Assembly: GCA_964057225.1 (NCBI GenBank)
Contig: OZ059899.1
Coordinates: 6,200,001-6,264,000 of the forward strand
Source of the DNA: Auanema rhodensis
Taxonomy: Eukaryota; Nematoda; Chromadorea; Rhabditida; Rhabditidae
Direction: 5' to 3'
DNA length: 64,000 nucleotides
Part shown: positions 26,720 to 39,900 of the stretch, in pieces
How positions within the stretch are numbered: the stretch's first letter is position 1
How the letters are laid out: each line of letters starts with the position of its first letter
The notes under the pieces: generated by a model
Told to the model about the DNA's origin: nothing
What the model saw: only the letters and a program-made list of their open reading frames with translations
Databases searched by the model: none
Translations under genes and position numbers: made by a program

Positions 26720-27655
26720 TCTTTTCCTCCCTCTATAGCCTTCACGTTTCTCCTATATCGCATGAAAAAAGAGAGAAAAGTAGAGAGAGACAGAGTGAGA
26801 GAGTAAGAATGGAATAAAGAGATGCAAAACTAACCATCTGGATTCGGTTGACGGTTAGCTTTTAAGGATGAACGAATAAATGACAGAGAATGCATTCTCT
26901 CTCAGCATCATTATCTATATATAGTTTGTTTCTTCGAAAAAAAAAGAAAGCAAGTGTACAAGCAAAATGGAAGGAGTGAAGAAGAAACATTGGAAATTCT
27001 CCTTTCTTCTCCCAGAATGACACATACACACATGACAATGTGAATTGACACAAAAGTAACTCCATATGTGCAAAATGTTCGGGAAAAACTGAAAAAAAGA
27101 CTCTGAAATGACAATATAATCTCAACGATTTCTACTAAGCAATTTCTGTGCAATCATCAATCAGTATTGCAAAGCTAGTCTAGACGAATTATAAGCATTT
27201 ATAACTTTCACTTTTGTTTTCTACATATATCATAAACGAAAAGTTTGCATTTTACAATTGATATACAGGTTATAATCCAAACTTGTCAGTGCAAAACATC
27301 CGTGATCAAATGAAACTGAAGGATATAAACAACTTTTTGATCGGCACTTTAAAAATAAAAATATCTTTAGAAATTGAAAAGTGAAACAGAATACTAAATT
27401 GAGAGGGTAAGAGAGAAAAGGTTGACGTGCCAACTCATAAATTGCATTTTGTCGACGTCATTTGCTTATTGTTTGTTGTCAGGTGTTGTCAAATAGACTA
27501 TATATGGCCCGATGGTGCACACTTGAAGATGAAAAAAAAAAGAAAAAATGATTGACAGAAGAACAGAATAGACTGTAGTAGAGAATGAGAGGGAATTCAT
27601 TGCCGATGTGAGCATACAATGATCCAATCCATTGTGTATAACTATGGAGTTGTTT

Positions 27656-27693
27656 TCTCTCTCTCTCTCTCTCTCTCTGTATATATATATATA
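27656..27693. repeat. (CT)n-(TA)n compound microsatellite
   Basis: About 23 bases of CT repeat followed directly by about 14 bases of TA repeat. Confidence 0.95.
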
Positions 27694-28838
27694 CGTATGT
27701 ATATAGAATTTGAGTCACTTTGAATGACTTATCTATTATATTTCTAAGATTACAGGAAGAAAAAGAAAATAATCCCCTCTGGAGGAAAAAATAAAAATCG
27801 TTTTATTATTAAACTTAAGGAATATGAAGTATACACATATGATTAACCATTCAGTTAAACTGCAAATGACCTGACATGCCTGTCAATTCACGTGATTCGT
27901 CACGTGTATGGGATAGATAAGATAATCTTGATTATATTACAGACACAAGTTAACCAAATTATTGGTTTAGTGCCAAAATCCCACACACTTTCTAACAAGG
28001 TTTTTTTGAATTTCACTGCCATTGTTCCAATATTTGGACCTTTTGACCGATAATTAATTATATGTCGCATGTTGTGAGCTCGTTGTTCTTTTCCTTCCTT
28101 CCTTATTCTCTTTATTTTTCTTTCAATATATCTATTAAAAATTCAGTATTTTCTCTAAAATCTCTTCATCTTGTCATCTATCTGTATGCCCCCTTCCTTC
28201 TCACAGCCAGGGCTCTAATCCTAGGTCCCAGCTCATAATCTCTATTATCTATATTTCTCCTAATAAACTACAATCTATAAGTTTTTCTCTTACTCTCTCA
28301 AAAAAGCAAAGACTATCCGCTTAACACAAATAATATTTACTCTCACAACAAGCAATTGTAATTTCTATGTCGTCTTACCACCTTCATCCTAATCTTGCTA
28401 TCCTCCACCTCACTTACCCTCGTCTATTGTCGTCCTCATCTCTTCGTTAAGAGTATATGATCTATATATAGACATATTTATATGTATATGATGACGTTCA
28501 TATCCTTTTGATTCTTTCATTTCTTGCAAGGCTCTCTCTTACTTTCGGAGCTTCTCCATTGTCACTATCTATCTTCTCTTTTCTCATCATTATAATAATA
28601 CTTTATATTCTTTTATCAAATAAAGGGAATTCAAAATGGTCATGTACTGACAGCGAAAGGTTGTTATTTCAACATTTTCTTTGCAACACTAATGGCAAGA
28701 AAGAGAAAATTGGAACAGATTACGATCAAAGATCAAACAAAACAATCGAAATTATAGTGCGTATCCTATGAGCTATATCCGTCATACGGTTGTCGACTCG
28801 CCTCAATGACTGTCTGTGAATTTCCCTCGCTAACTTAC

Positions 28839-28915
28839 AATTGGCCCGGTCCGAAAACCTATAGCATTACAACATATATTCGACGCCGGTATCCATAAAA
28901 GGCTGTTCAGACGGG
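28839..28915 (-). CDS. Candidate internal exon, unknown product
   Basis: Textbook splice signals for a nematode-type exon: acceptor GATTTTCAG and donor ATT|GTAAGT on the minus strand. The frame entering with two bases is open for 25 codons (RLNSLLWIPASNICCNAIGF) and exits in phase 0. The plus strand of the same GC-rich island also has an open frame, so coding strand depends on the splice signals. It may belong to a transcript starting near 30222. Confidence 0.35.
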
Positions 28916-29778
28916 CTGAAAATCGACCACCGCTCGAACCCAACGAACAAACATGTAGTCAGACGCCTTATTCGCTCTTGCTCTCCTCCTTCTCTCCTTC
29001 TGTGTCATTTTATCTCTCCTTTTCCCTCTCTTTCCCTCTTTCCTTTTCCTCTTTACTAGATTCATTCAATAAGCGAGAGGGCTCAAAGAAGAAAAAAGAA
29101 TAGACTCAACACTCAACTACTCAACTACTCAACATACTCTCTGTAAAAGAGGACGTACGGAATCAAGCTGCAACCATTATACTGAATCTTCAGTAGCGCT
29201 TCTGGTGGAAGCATCAACACAACAAACTACGATTTTGATTTCTTAGTTCACTTTATGAACAATCCATGGCTGTGCACACTGCTCTTCTTAAACAAAATCA
29301 AAGTGACGACGACAAATAGATTGAAAACGAGTGCGTATGTGTGTCTGTGTGTGTCTGTCTGTCTGTGTGTCCGTGTACCTGTATTCTGTGTTGATGAATA
29401 AATTCAAAAACAGAAATACTGATTCAACTCACGCACACTCTCTCCAAGATATAAGGGTTTTGAATGAAAATTTCTTTTATTTTGTCATGAAAAGTCAATA
29501 TGTGAGCCTATTAAGCAGGATAACTTATTTTCTATAAATAGAACGAATTATCGCTGTCGGTAGCCTAGCATGTACAACTTGAACAGGCAACTTATTAGTT
29601 CTAAGATTTGCAAGCGGATTTGAAAATAATTTCGCATAGGACATTATTTCTAGATTTATGAAGTGTTTTGAAGTTATATGAAATAGTCAATGAATAAAAA
29701 TATGTCTCAGCCCTATAGCTGAGATCAATATATAGCACGACTGCTATAACAACGTCAACAAGCCTCCTCTCTTCCTCT

Positions 29779-29897
<119 letters not shown>

Positions 29898-30044
29898 AAT
29901 ATCTTTCTTTTTCCCTTTTCTTCCTTTTCTCATTCCTGCCTGAGTCAAAGCAGACCGCGTCCCTCGCTTTGCAGTCAAATGCTGGACTAGAATTCGTGTT
30001 TCGCTGTTGAGCGTTTTGGGTAGTCGTCCGATAAGTAGTCGAAA

Positions 30045-30222
30045 TCAGGTTGGTTCCAACATGACCAAAACGGCCAAAACGAACTGAGGCCCAGCACGGC
30101 AGACGAGCGTGGGAGCCGAAACGGCCGTCCCTGACGACGTGGACACACGAGAGGCAGGCATATACAGAAACGGAGAATACGGATCGTCTTCTCTATTTTC
30201 ATCTTTTCGTGACATTGCTGCG
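30045..30222 (-). CDS. Candidate first coding exon, unknown product
   Basis: An acceptor GATTCAG ends at 30223, with an ATG seven bases downstream (30213-30215). That spacing is typical of a nematode trans-splice site or a 5' UTR intron. The frame reads MSRKDENREDDPYSPF and is open for 56 codons to TGA at 30045. The C-terminal half looks unlike protein, so the real exon probably ends earlier. I see no consensus donor. The two other minus frames are also open across the GC-rich part. Confidence 0.3.
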
Positions 30223-30229
30223 CTGAATC

Positions 30230-31430
30230 AATGAGTTCGGCCTATCATTTACTGCAGCACCACTATGTTTATTCGATATCACTTTTATGAACAGAAGACA
30301 CAAATATGATTCTAGAGAAACAATGTGGTCTCTTATTGGTCGACGGTAAACAACTATTTTTAACCGGACTCATCTGACCCTGTCTTTCACGCTTCCATTT
30401 TCTGAACACATCTAGCCTACACACTCCGCTCTTCCCCCTCCACAAAACCCCTAAAAACCCCCTCCATCTCCAATCAACACCCAGCCGTTGACTTATCACG
30501 GGACCCATCCATCAACTTTGAGCCTCGACTGCTGATGATAACGGCCCGAACGGGAAGAGTGCTTTCCAAATTTAAACAATGAAATCGCGTTCGCACAGCT
30601 TCTTTTTCCATCGTACATACACATTTTGATGATGATGATAACAAAGGTACTGATCTGTGGTGACGTTAGCCATCGTGGCCATTTGAAACCAAGAAAGAAC
30701 ATCGTACAGATCGTTTCATGCATCCAGGATATAGAAGACATGAAGCAAACGTTACAGTGCGATAAAAAATAGAAGTATGAATGAAGGATTGATGATGTTG
30801 ATGATTGAACAACACCAGAAGGCAGAAGAAATATACATAGAAATGAGAGTATCTTAGACAACTAGAATGGAAGAGAGGGTGGGCCCAATCTTGTGAAGAT
30901 AGAAGTAGAGACAACTGCGAATGTGACAGAGTAAAAGAAGCAGCAACAGAAGGTTATGTCCCTATGGACACTTGAGCAGATCATTTAATGAGCTTCAGAG
31001 CTCTCCCCCCCCCCTTAGGCTTTCTCTCTCTTCCATACTTTGAACATAGGCTTATGAAGAGGTTCCAGTGGCTTATTTATAGAAACTGTTGTTAGTTTCA
31101 TTTTATAGTTGGATGAGCTAAATATGGCGATTATTCTGAGAGAGCTATTGGCACGATGGCCAATGAGTTACATATCTAGTAGATCTAGAAACTTTAACTA
31201 GTCAGAATCTACACTTTCAATTGACGTACACTTCTCATGCACAAATATACAACGCAAGAAACTCAAATTCAGCAATCTACTTTCATCGAACTATAATTGA
31301 ATAGTCTCTGAACACTGAACTATTCTTACTGTGTATTATAGTTTGTATTTTATTTCTTACTTCTTATTTTATAATATATGTATTTATATGTATAATCTAT
31401 ATATTGTATAATATTTGTATAATATAAACT
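30230..31430. other. GC-richer flank, then non-coding
   Basis: 30270-30540 is unusually GC-rich with C/A runs on the plus strand and could be promoter or 5' UTR for the candidate at 30222 (minus). Open frames through 30269-30914 overlap in different phases and have no supported boundaries. An 11-base C tract lies near 31003-31014. 31330-31430 is very AT-rich. Confidence 0.4.
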
Positions 31431-31439
31431 ATAACACAA

Positions 31440-33244
31440 TAATGAATTTTAATAATTTTTATTTAATTTTTCTTTTTTTGTCGTGTGTTTTTGGTCTTGA
31501 CGTAAAGACACTATTAAGTGATACAACACATAAAATTCTTTAAAAAACTTGGAAACATTAAAACACATGGAATTACTAAAAATAAGATATTACGTGCCAA
31601 GAGAAGTATCCAGCCCCGAGTGCTACGTAACATACAATGAGGTATATGATTTTGGTTTTTTTGGAGACAGGCAGAGAGAAAATGGTCAGGAGAAATAGAG
31701 GACGTTACAATACACACAAGAAATTCTAAGATTAAAGGATTCTAAAACGGAAATAATCACTTGTTCTAGCATATCAAAGCCAACTCAAACTAACAGCACA
31801 GCGTCATTTAGTTTTTGAGGTTCATAGATAACACAATGGGACACCGGGTCCCTAGAAACAAAATAGATGAGTGGGTGACAAGATAATTTTTCCGAAACAA
31901 AATGCACAAATAGTTGATGACTACAATCGATATACTACCAGGCTTCTTCTAACAGGAGATATAGTACGGGGCATTCAGAAGGAATATTGGGGTACAGGTT
32001 TAAGGAATAGTATATTAACTAGAAGTAAACTGATTTGGGAATTCAGTTGAAATAAAGAAAATTGAATATAAGGCTAACAGGTTACAATACCATAAAGAGG
32101 AATCTAGCGAGAGACAGAGAATATTCTTCAGGATATCGGTCAACGGTATACAAGAACATTGACAATAATCTGGTTAACCACTGTTCTCTGAGAAATCGGT
32201 GGGTAACACAAGATTGCACTTGCAGTATAACCTGGCAGGCTATTCCTTGAGGCATTACAAGCAAGCACTCATTATGTTACAGTCCGAATATCATAGACAG
32301 AAGAATCTCATGAAACTAAGCATGGGGACAGGGGCAACAGAGATGGAAAATTGCCGTACACGGAATACGGTATTATGTACATTGGTACCCAGAAAAAATA
32401 AGTTTTTTTTGTGTTTTAAGATAGATTAAATAGAAAAATGGCAAAAAAAAGAGAAAATGCCTAAGGAAAAGTGCGGGACCAAGGCAGACACGACTGTGTG
32501 GTATAACAGATAACTTCAAATGATAAAAAAAGAAACAGGATTACAGCAAGATGCTCAACAATGGAACTTGTAGAAGTCAGACAATAGTTGGACCGGATCT
32601 ACTGGGCTAAAATATTTCAAAACCGAGCAGAATTGAAAGGTTTGCTTCAAAGGCAATAAGAGTGAAACATTGGAGATAAGAAGAGATTAATGGAATAGGT
32701 GCCGACAATTCTGTATATAGAATTCTCACGTTACTCCAAGATGAAACTTGAGATCGTAACATGCTATCTAATAGAGAATCGTTCCGATGATCCTTTCCAT
32801 TGGACTAAAGCTCAGACGGACTAGGCTGCTGACCGGCGCGGTATTTGCTCTCTTACATGACTTCCAGACCTTGAAAGGTCTAAGAATCATCTCGTAGAGA
32901 CAGTATGTTTAAGGGCAGTTAAAAGCAAAGAAAACAAAGAAAACCAGAAAATAACAGAAATGGAACAAGAATATTGTTTGGAATCTGAATAATGACGGTA
33001 TACACAGAAAATCAAGGAGTTATAATAGGACAAGAGGGAGGGACCAATTCTAAAGGTACGACATGCTTGTCGAACCGGCGAATTTGGCATATACACGTCC
33101 TCAAATCGGCTTCATAGTAGTAATTAGAATGGGATATAACACGTGGTAATGAACGAGATATCATTGATAAATAGGAGAGGAAACTGATGAATATAAAAAA
33201 AACTTTAAAATACTGCCTGGTCGTACACGTACTTGATACACGTC
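31440..33244 (-). other. Probable long 3' UTR of the IER gene
   Basis: From the IER stop at 33245, no AATAAA appears on the minus strand until 31458-31463, where the sequence also turns sharply AT-rich. The interval is more balanced in composition than flanking DNA and lacks microsatellites, as expected of one transcribed exon. Short open frames inside are in conflicting phases. An inserted, decayed element is the alternative. Confidence 0.45.
31458..31463 (-). terminator. Candidate poly(A) signal AATAAA of the IER gene
   Basis: First canonical hexamer downstream of the IER stop codon on the minus strand, at the boundary between balanced and AT-rich sequence. Confidence 0.4.
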
Positions 33245-34993
33245 TTACTTCAGATTCTTAATGCTGCTAGTATTCAGCAAGCGCAGTACCGGCACACTTC
33301 TATCAGAGACGCGTTGAGCTTTGTGACGAGGAGCGCTACGCTCTTCTCCTTTGCGTTTGCGTTCACCCAAACGGGCAAGAGCATCGTCCAGATCTTTGCA
33401 CAATGGTTGTGGTACAATGTCTTCATCTTCTTCGGTAGCCATCGAGCCAAATTCTAATGGCTCATCAGTAGCATCATCACAGCAATCGCCACAATCAGTG
33501 ACAGTGAACTCATGCGGTGGCGAAATCAAACTGACTTCTTCATCAAAATTGCGAGCATCAAGCTCTTCTTGAATGGCTTCCTCTAATCTGAAAAAAGAAA
33601 AAATTAATATTCATGTATTTATTAATTAAATAATATTATATTCAAGAAATGGAACAAAAAGTTCTTAACTGTTGGAACTCGTTCATATTTTCAAGAAAGC
33701 AAAAGATAAAGCACACAACAACAGATCATTCAAAATGTTGTCATCGTTTGAGCTCTGATCAGCTACGACGAGACATAGTCTCGACGGAGGTCGTCGCCGT
33801 CGAGTTTTCTACTTTCTCTGCACACAGTGGTAGAAGAGAAGAGACATATCGAAAGAGCTAGACCGATCACTTATAGATGATGATTGTGCATAACGTAGTA
33901 TGTAGTTTTAAGAAAGACAGAAACGCAATTGACACACGAATAGTGGCGGGCTGAAGTTTGAAAGAGAGAGAGAGAGACGGAAATATATACATATAATAGC
34001 GGAGGAGCCTTAATCTATTTTGATAATATAAATATTTGAAGTTATAAAAAGCTGAAAAAAGGAGAACAGAGAGAATAACAAAGACTAAGTGTGCTTTTGA
34101 GATCGAAAAAAAAGCGAAATAGAGAAAGAAGAGCAGTGAAAAGAGTGTCAGGATAGAAGACAAAAGCACACGTAATGGAGCAAAAAGGCAATTGAGAAAA
34201 GGAGGGAATAACGGAAGACAGTTATGTTGAAAAGTGTCGTCTGTTTTTGTTTTGATAGCGACCAACCGTTCAAAGCAAACATTTACTGAGAAATAAAAAA
34301 AATTAGAAGAAAATGCATCAACGTGAAAGAGAGCGGAGGAAACAACCAGCAATGTATTTGAAATTTCTCTTTCGAATGTAAGAATAAGAAAACGTTAACT
34401 ATTTCATATAACAATATGCAGGTTATATTATTATATGCGATTCAACTAGCTTGGTTGGTAGGTGAGTGACAATTTCTAAATTGACATAACAACTATGTTA
34501 AGTCTACAGTATGGTGAGTGAGGTGAAATAAATGAAAAAAAAAAACAATATTTCAGGAATAGAAATTATTTTTAAAATAAAGTTGAAAATTGTAAAAATA
34601 ATTGTTAGGAAGTTGCAGTGTTGAATAAATGGTAGCGCAAAACGGCGATTGATGAGAATTTACTAAGCACAGTAACTGAAGAAATTCAGAAATGTTTTAG
34701 ACGGCAAAAAAAAATAAAAATAAAAGGTCGTTTCGAAGTGATGATGCAGAATGTAGTGGCTTGCGCATAAAGGTCAAGAAGACATAAGTAGATTTGTAAA
34801 AATAAAAAAAAAGTGAAAGGTGAATAACATACCTGAACTTAGCATCCTGAACCCGTTTGATAACTTGAAGAACAAGAAGATTTTTGTGAATATTCACACC
34901 ACCACGTCGATGTCGCGAGTTAACTATCTTGGAGCAGGAAAGGCGAAGCAAGGCAGCGTATTCTTGCTGTAGAAGTTCCGGAGATGAAATCAT
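33245..34993 (-). CDS. Immediate early response (IER2/IER5) family protein
   Basis: Nuclear immediate-early regulator family. Two coding exons, 34833-34993 and 33245-33587, joined across a 1245-nt intron (donor CAG|GTATGT, acceptor TTTTTTCAG), give 167 aa. Residues 8-53 are the family domain: the core NSRHRRGGVNIHKNLLV (25-41) matches the conserved SR-x-RGG-x-x-x-HKNLLV signature. After it come acidic patches (E56-E71, D85-D95 with C86, C89, C90, and E106-D110), a basic stretch (RKRK 130-133) that could be a nuclear localisation signal, and a hydrophobic VLRLL near the C-terminus. The start is the first ATG of a leader exon with no other ATG for 262 nt. The protein is shorter than vertebrate IER5. 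Induction by growth or stress signals is known for the vertebrate family and only inferred here. Confidence 0.85.
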
Positions 34994-35255
34994 GACGATG
35001 TGAACTTGGTAGATGAGTAGACGATAGGGATAGATAGATGAATTGCGTTGAAACGATGAGATGAACAAAGGCAGAACAGTGTGATAGTTGTTGTATTTTG
35101 TGGATATCACGAAGACGACGAAATTGTGTTGTTTTGGGGGGGAAAAGGTTTTAACAAGATGATGAGTTACAAATTTGTGCTGCAGTTATATGAATACTGA
35201 GACACAAATCCTTGAGAGCGTGCAGTCAAGAAGCAATACTGCTGCACAGAATGAC
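34994..35255 (-). other. 5' UTR of the IER gene, ATG-free, after splice acceptor
   Basis: Acceptor TTTAATTTCAG ends at 35256 on the minus strand. The next 262 nt contain no ATG before the start codon, unusual for this AT-rich DNA and consistent with a real leader. The same acceptor could be used in cis (from donor 36719) or as a trans-splice site. Confidence 0.6.
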
Positions 35256-35277
35256 CTGAAATTAAAAAACAATTAGT

Positions 35278-36540
35278 TAACTGGTTGAGAAAAATACGAA
35301 AAATATATAATATATATTTAGTTTTTTTTCATTTAGAATGGTACAAAAGATGCGAGAATGCATTGTAAGAAATAGGATAGAATAGAGCTTAAAATGATGA
35401 GAGAATAAGCATTTCTTAATAATAAAATGTATAGAAGAAAAAAAAGAAATATTCTTATACAAATATTTCTAATAAAAATAAAAGCTGTACTAAGCCTTGC
35501 GCATACAATTTTGTTCATATGAATGCACGTATTTCAACTTTGACAGAATGACATTCAAAATAGTATGCGGCTTTCCTTCTCGAAAGATATGAAAAGATAA
35601 AAAGAAGACAAAACTAAGAAAAAAACTAGTAGAACATAGTATGATATACATCGGAAGAAAGAGAATTCGGCAAAAAAATCTTTTGGCTAACGGCTATTCA
35701 GGCCGAGGATATTCGATCATAGATGGCCAAACATCGAGGTCGTTGATGTTAGACATCTGGCATGATTTTAATTCTTATTTTAACTAAAGGGTTTTGTCAC
35801 GAAAACTGTAAAGAAAAATTAAGAAACATCTTGAGCATCTGACGTAGTTGACGTCACTCACGTCTAACGTGAAACTGTAAATTATAACGACACGTCAGCT
35901 GCTCTATGCATGCAAAACACAAGATTCAAGATACACAAAAACTATCAAGTTGGATTTGAAAAAGAAGAAAAAAATCTTTTTCAAATTCTATCATCTAGTG
36001 GGATATCGATCTTTCGCCCAACATGTTAAATATTGTGTTGATGTCCTTTAGAATTCACAATTCAAATACAAGAATGAGATGAAGAAGACATTTTATGATA
36101 TTGAATACCAGGCGCTAAAACACGATTTGACATTCAGATATAAGAGAGATGATGGAATCGAAGCAATTGATTTTTTGAGCCTTCGTTTCTATTCAAATAT
36201 AAAACAAATTAATCCATGTTCATTCTTTTGTTTTCTTTTTATATCTCAATACTATTAAATTATACCAATAAAATAAGGATCGAATTCAATTAATCCTGGA
36301 CACTTGGTTATCTTAAACTACTGTAACTCTAATAACCGATATGGACATAACTAAATTGGAATACGCTGTTGGTAAATTGCATATTTACCAACTTTTCCCC
36401 CATTGTGTTGAAATGTCAGAGTTAATCAACTCGTTTTTATTAAATAATTTCAATTTTCATTATTAATATATGTTAAAAATTGAAGTCAAAAGTCAAAGTG
36501 CTATTATGTCCAGAAAATTGATCGATAAAGCGCTTGACTA
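35278..36540 (-). other. First intron of the IER gene (non-coding)
   Basis: Purine-rich on plus, hence pyrimidine-rich on the transcribed minus strand, as in nematode introns. No supported coding sequence. Confidence 0.5.
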
Positions 36541-36555
36541 GTGAAAAAGCTGTCG

Positions 36556-36622
36556 GCTGAGCACACGGCTTGCCGGCTGCTCGGCCGCGGTTGTCTGTCT
36601 CACAGACGAGGCTCTGCTCAGC
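36556..36622. other. 67-nt GC-rich multi-hairpin element in IER intron 1
   Basis: Outer perfect 8-bp inverted repeat GCTGAGCA (36556-36563) / TGCTCAGC (36615-36622). Inside are the hairpins CGGC-TT-GCCG (36566-36575) and GTCTGT-CTC-ACAGAC (36593-36607). Highly GC-rich within AT-rich surroundings. It could be a structured RNA, a regulatory site or a cruciform; no family is recognised. Confidence 0.5.
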
Positions 36623-36719
36623 AGCATGTATGTAAAGCATACTAATATGGAATCAAGAAAATGAAGGATATTCAAGAATATATTCGGTAGTATGTATAAA
36701 GCTTCAAATATAAGCTTAC

Positions 36720-36960
36720 CTGAGTTTGGTGAATATATATACAGGAGAATAGGGAGAGAGGAGGATAGACCCGTGAGAGATAGTGCCCCGCCACACCGAC
36801 TGGCTAGCCCTGGGGGCGGAGCGATTCAACCCAGAAAGGGGCGTGGCGCGAGGCGAGCAGACCGCAGAGAACGAGAGAAAAGGCGTGTTAGGGACGTAGG
36901 GTAGGTTATGCAGCATTAGGACAAACCGAAGAGCCCCAGAAGAGCGCCGAAGTAAGATGA
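36720..36960 (-). promoter_or_regulatory. GC-rich promoter island and first non-coding exon of the IER gene
   Basis: Sharp GC island on the minus strand with CACGCCC and CCGCCCC boxes of the Sp/KLF type, followed by a TATATATA run and a perfect donor CTCAG|GTAAGC at 36719-36720. Splicing this donor to the acceptor at 35256 removes a 1464-nt intron and joins the ATG-free leader. The exact transcription start is not visible; open frames across the island on both strands are GC artefacts. Confidence 0.55.
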
Positions 36961-36969
36961 AAGAGACAA

Positions 36970-39900
36970 TGAAGATTTGTTAAGATTAAATTTTATATTG
37001 CTGTATTTTGACTTCACTTGTAAATTAGGTAAATACAGCTTAGTTGTTATCCACAATTCTTCGATTGTTTTCAAAGAGATGGATTTTTCCTAAGGAAAAG
37101 ATGCGAAATCACGGGCAAAAAGGGCAGGCAAATCAATAAGCATGCTTCTCTTTGTCATCGGCTTCGTAATTTTAATCAAAAAATGTTTTATTGCAATCAT
37201 TTTTTCATTTTCTACCATAATGAACAAAAGTTCATTTTAATGACAACTTCATTTTCTTAGAATTGTTTCCTTCTTTCTCAGCAAGAAGAGAAAGCTGGAA
37301 ACTACAAAATCTTCTAGGCCATATACACAGGTTTCTAAGTAGCAGACGATAAGGACAGTTATTCTATGGAATGGCACCCTGCCGTTGAATCTCCTGCTGT
37401 CAGTCAAGCTTTAGCATCATCTTTCTCTCACCTTTTTAAGGTATTTCGAGAGAAAACGAAAAGAAATGATAGAAAAAAAATGCGAAATTACAAAAAAATG
37501 AAAGAACGAAACCAAATATGAGTTACAAATACTTGATGACAACCTACTACATAGACAGACCGGCTATCACTACTGAATAGATCATTTCAACTGATAATAA
37601 AGTGCCTAGATATAGTTTTTTTCAACAGAAATATCTTATTTTCTGTTCAATTTTTCGAAAGAAAAAATAGAAACTATACAAACATAACGATTGCGAAATA
37701 ATTATTTCTTTTGGATGATGGATTCTTGCAGAATTAGAAATTCAGAAAAGCTAGTCTCTATGGAACAGAAGAAGTCGTTTGCAATCCGAGGAAAACATAA
37801 GATGATTGAGCTAGAAGAGAAAGCAAGTAGTATGTTGTGGAAAAATAGACGTTAATGGTATTGTTTTGAAAAATGTAATGGATTTAAAGAAGACCGTTAA
37901 CTTGCACAACGAAGAATGAGCAATTCAGATAAGTTTAGAAGAAAGAATAACAAATGGCAGGCGATGTTCAGCTTGTAAGATGATTTGTTAAGATTTGAAA
38001 AAAAGATGAAAAGAAAACATTTTAGTTATTAAAATCACAAGAATCAAAGAAAGAATACATACAAAGTAAAAGTTAAAGAAATAAATATGTTTTGTGACAT
38101 AATTGAGTAATAATTGAGCAGTAAAATAATTCGCTTTTATAGGTTGATTGAGAGTCATAATCTAAAGCTTACGAGACCTAGGGCTAAATAAAGTTTGCAA
38201 TATGTGTTGAAATCTGGCGCTTACTCTCAAAAACAAAATTATTGAGTCATTTTGGTGTGATGTATAATGATGGTAAAATCTAATAATATAAAGCAAAAAT
38301 TGCTGAAAATGCAACATATAAAGAAGGAACGAAAGAAGCATGTTGAAATGAATCTCGATGAGTGATAACTAAAAAGGGAGGAGAAAAACAAGAGACTGTT
38401 GAACTTGAAACTTGATATGAATTGTGAGTAATATTGATTCTAATAAAAATACAACAATTGATAAGAAGGAGTACGATAACGACGGTTAAAGGAAAAAAAT
38501 GTAAATTGACGGTGAAGCAAACAAGGAAACTTATTAGAAAGTTTCGTAAGACTAGTACGGAAAATGGGAAAAATAGTAAGTTCATAATTACACATGAAAA
38601 TGGCAGATAGGAGTTGCTTTCAATCTACGAAGAACAGAATGAGTCAAGCTGCTACGAGAGCAGATGATTGGTGAATGAAAGAGATAGGTTCCTCCTCTCA
38701 GCCGTAGTTGGTCATCATCATAACAAACAAACAACACGCAAAGTGATGAAACACAGCGAGAATATTCGAGTCCAGAGGTCAGTCATTCTGATGTAATCGC
38801 AGCCTTACGCTGCTAGACAGTGGCGCATGGTGTAAGACGCTAGTGAAGAGAATATAGAGAAAGTGAGAGAATAGATGCGCTTCCTATTATAAACTAGATA
38901 TGCAACTTTGCACGTAAATATCGACGTGAATTATTAAGAAAAGTGAAAATTCAATTTTAAAAAAAGTGTCGTATATGGAAAAGAGGAATAACATCATAGG
39001 TGTTCAACAGTCCTAACCTTCAATGTTTAGTGGTGTTCCATTGATCAAAGCTTTATACTTGGACAGACATAGTGTGGCCTGAGTGATAAGAGAGAGAGAG
39101 AAAGACTAAGAGAATGATTATACATGACCGCAAAAGCACTTGTGTGTATTCAACCCAAAAATTCATAAACTATTATTTTTGATGTATATATTTAGATTTT
39201 TATATTAAATTAGCACATGACCTGCTAAGATTTTTTTTGTTTAAACCTTTATCTATACCATCTGAACAAATAAGGAAAAAACTCATATAGTGTGTAGTAA
39301 GTATATGCATTATTGTCTGTGTATTGAAGAATTCTTTCTCATTTTTTCCATTTCATCTTTATTAAGGAAACAAAGCTAATATATAGATTATCTCTCTCTC
39401 TCTCTCTTTCTCTCTATCCTATATAAAGACAAAGAGAGTTAGACTGATAGAGAGAGAGATAGAGGGAGAGTTGGAGATAGAAACAAACTCAAAATAGTCA
39501 TATCTTTTAATATCAAAAAGAATTAAATGGTATATAAGATGTTATAATACCATATTATTATGTAACATGTTGAAAAGAGAAAACATTATTACAGTTAGAA
39601 GAATATCTGATCAAACCTTACAACCAATGTGTTTTATAGCTGATTTGAAAGATTTAAAAAGTAATTTTATGAATAACTATCTATATTTAGATAGATATTA
39701 CTAAAATGATAATAATTTTACGAATATTACAACAGAAACACATGGTAGCTTATGGCTATTTTATCTTTATACGTGCCTTTCTGATTTTTTTTTTCACATA
39801 AATACAGAAAGAATAGCAATGTGTGTAACATGATGGTAAACAGAATCATTAGATATTAGTATTATCGGCACATGTATGTATCTATACTTTCAGATTTTCA

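Noticed and set aside
33867-34352. 161-codon minus frame inside the IER intron
   Set aside because: Phe/Leu/Ser-rich, lies between proven IER exons, and fits a pyrimidine-rich intron.
34994-35110. In-frame upstream extension of the IER coding region
   Set aside because: It would start at a GTG; there is no ATG, and the family begins close to the conserved domain.
36692-36916. Open frames on both strands in the GC island
   Set aside because: GC-rich DNA with few stops; a perfect donor and GC boxes on minus fit a promoter and leader exon better.
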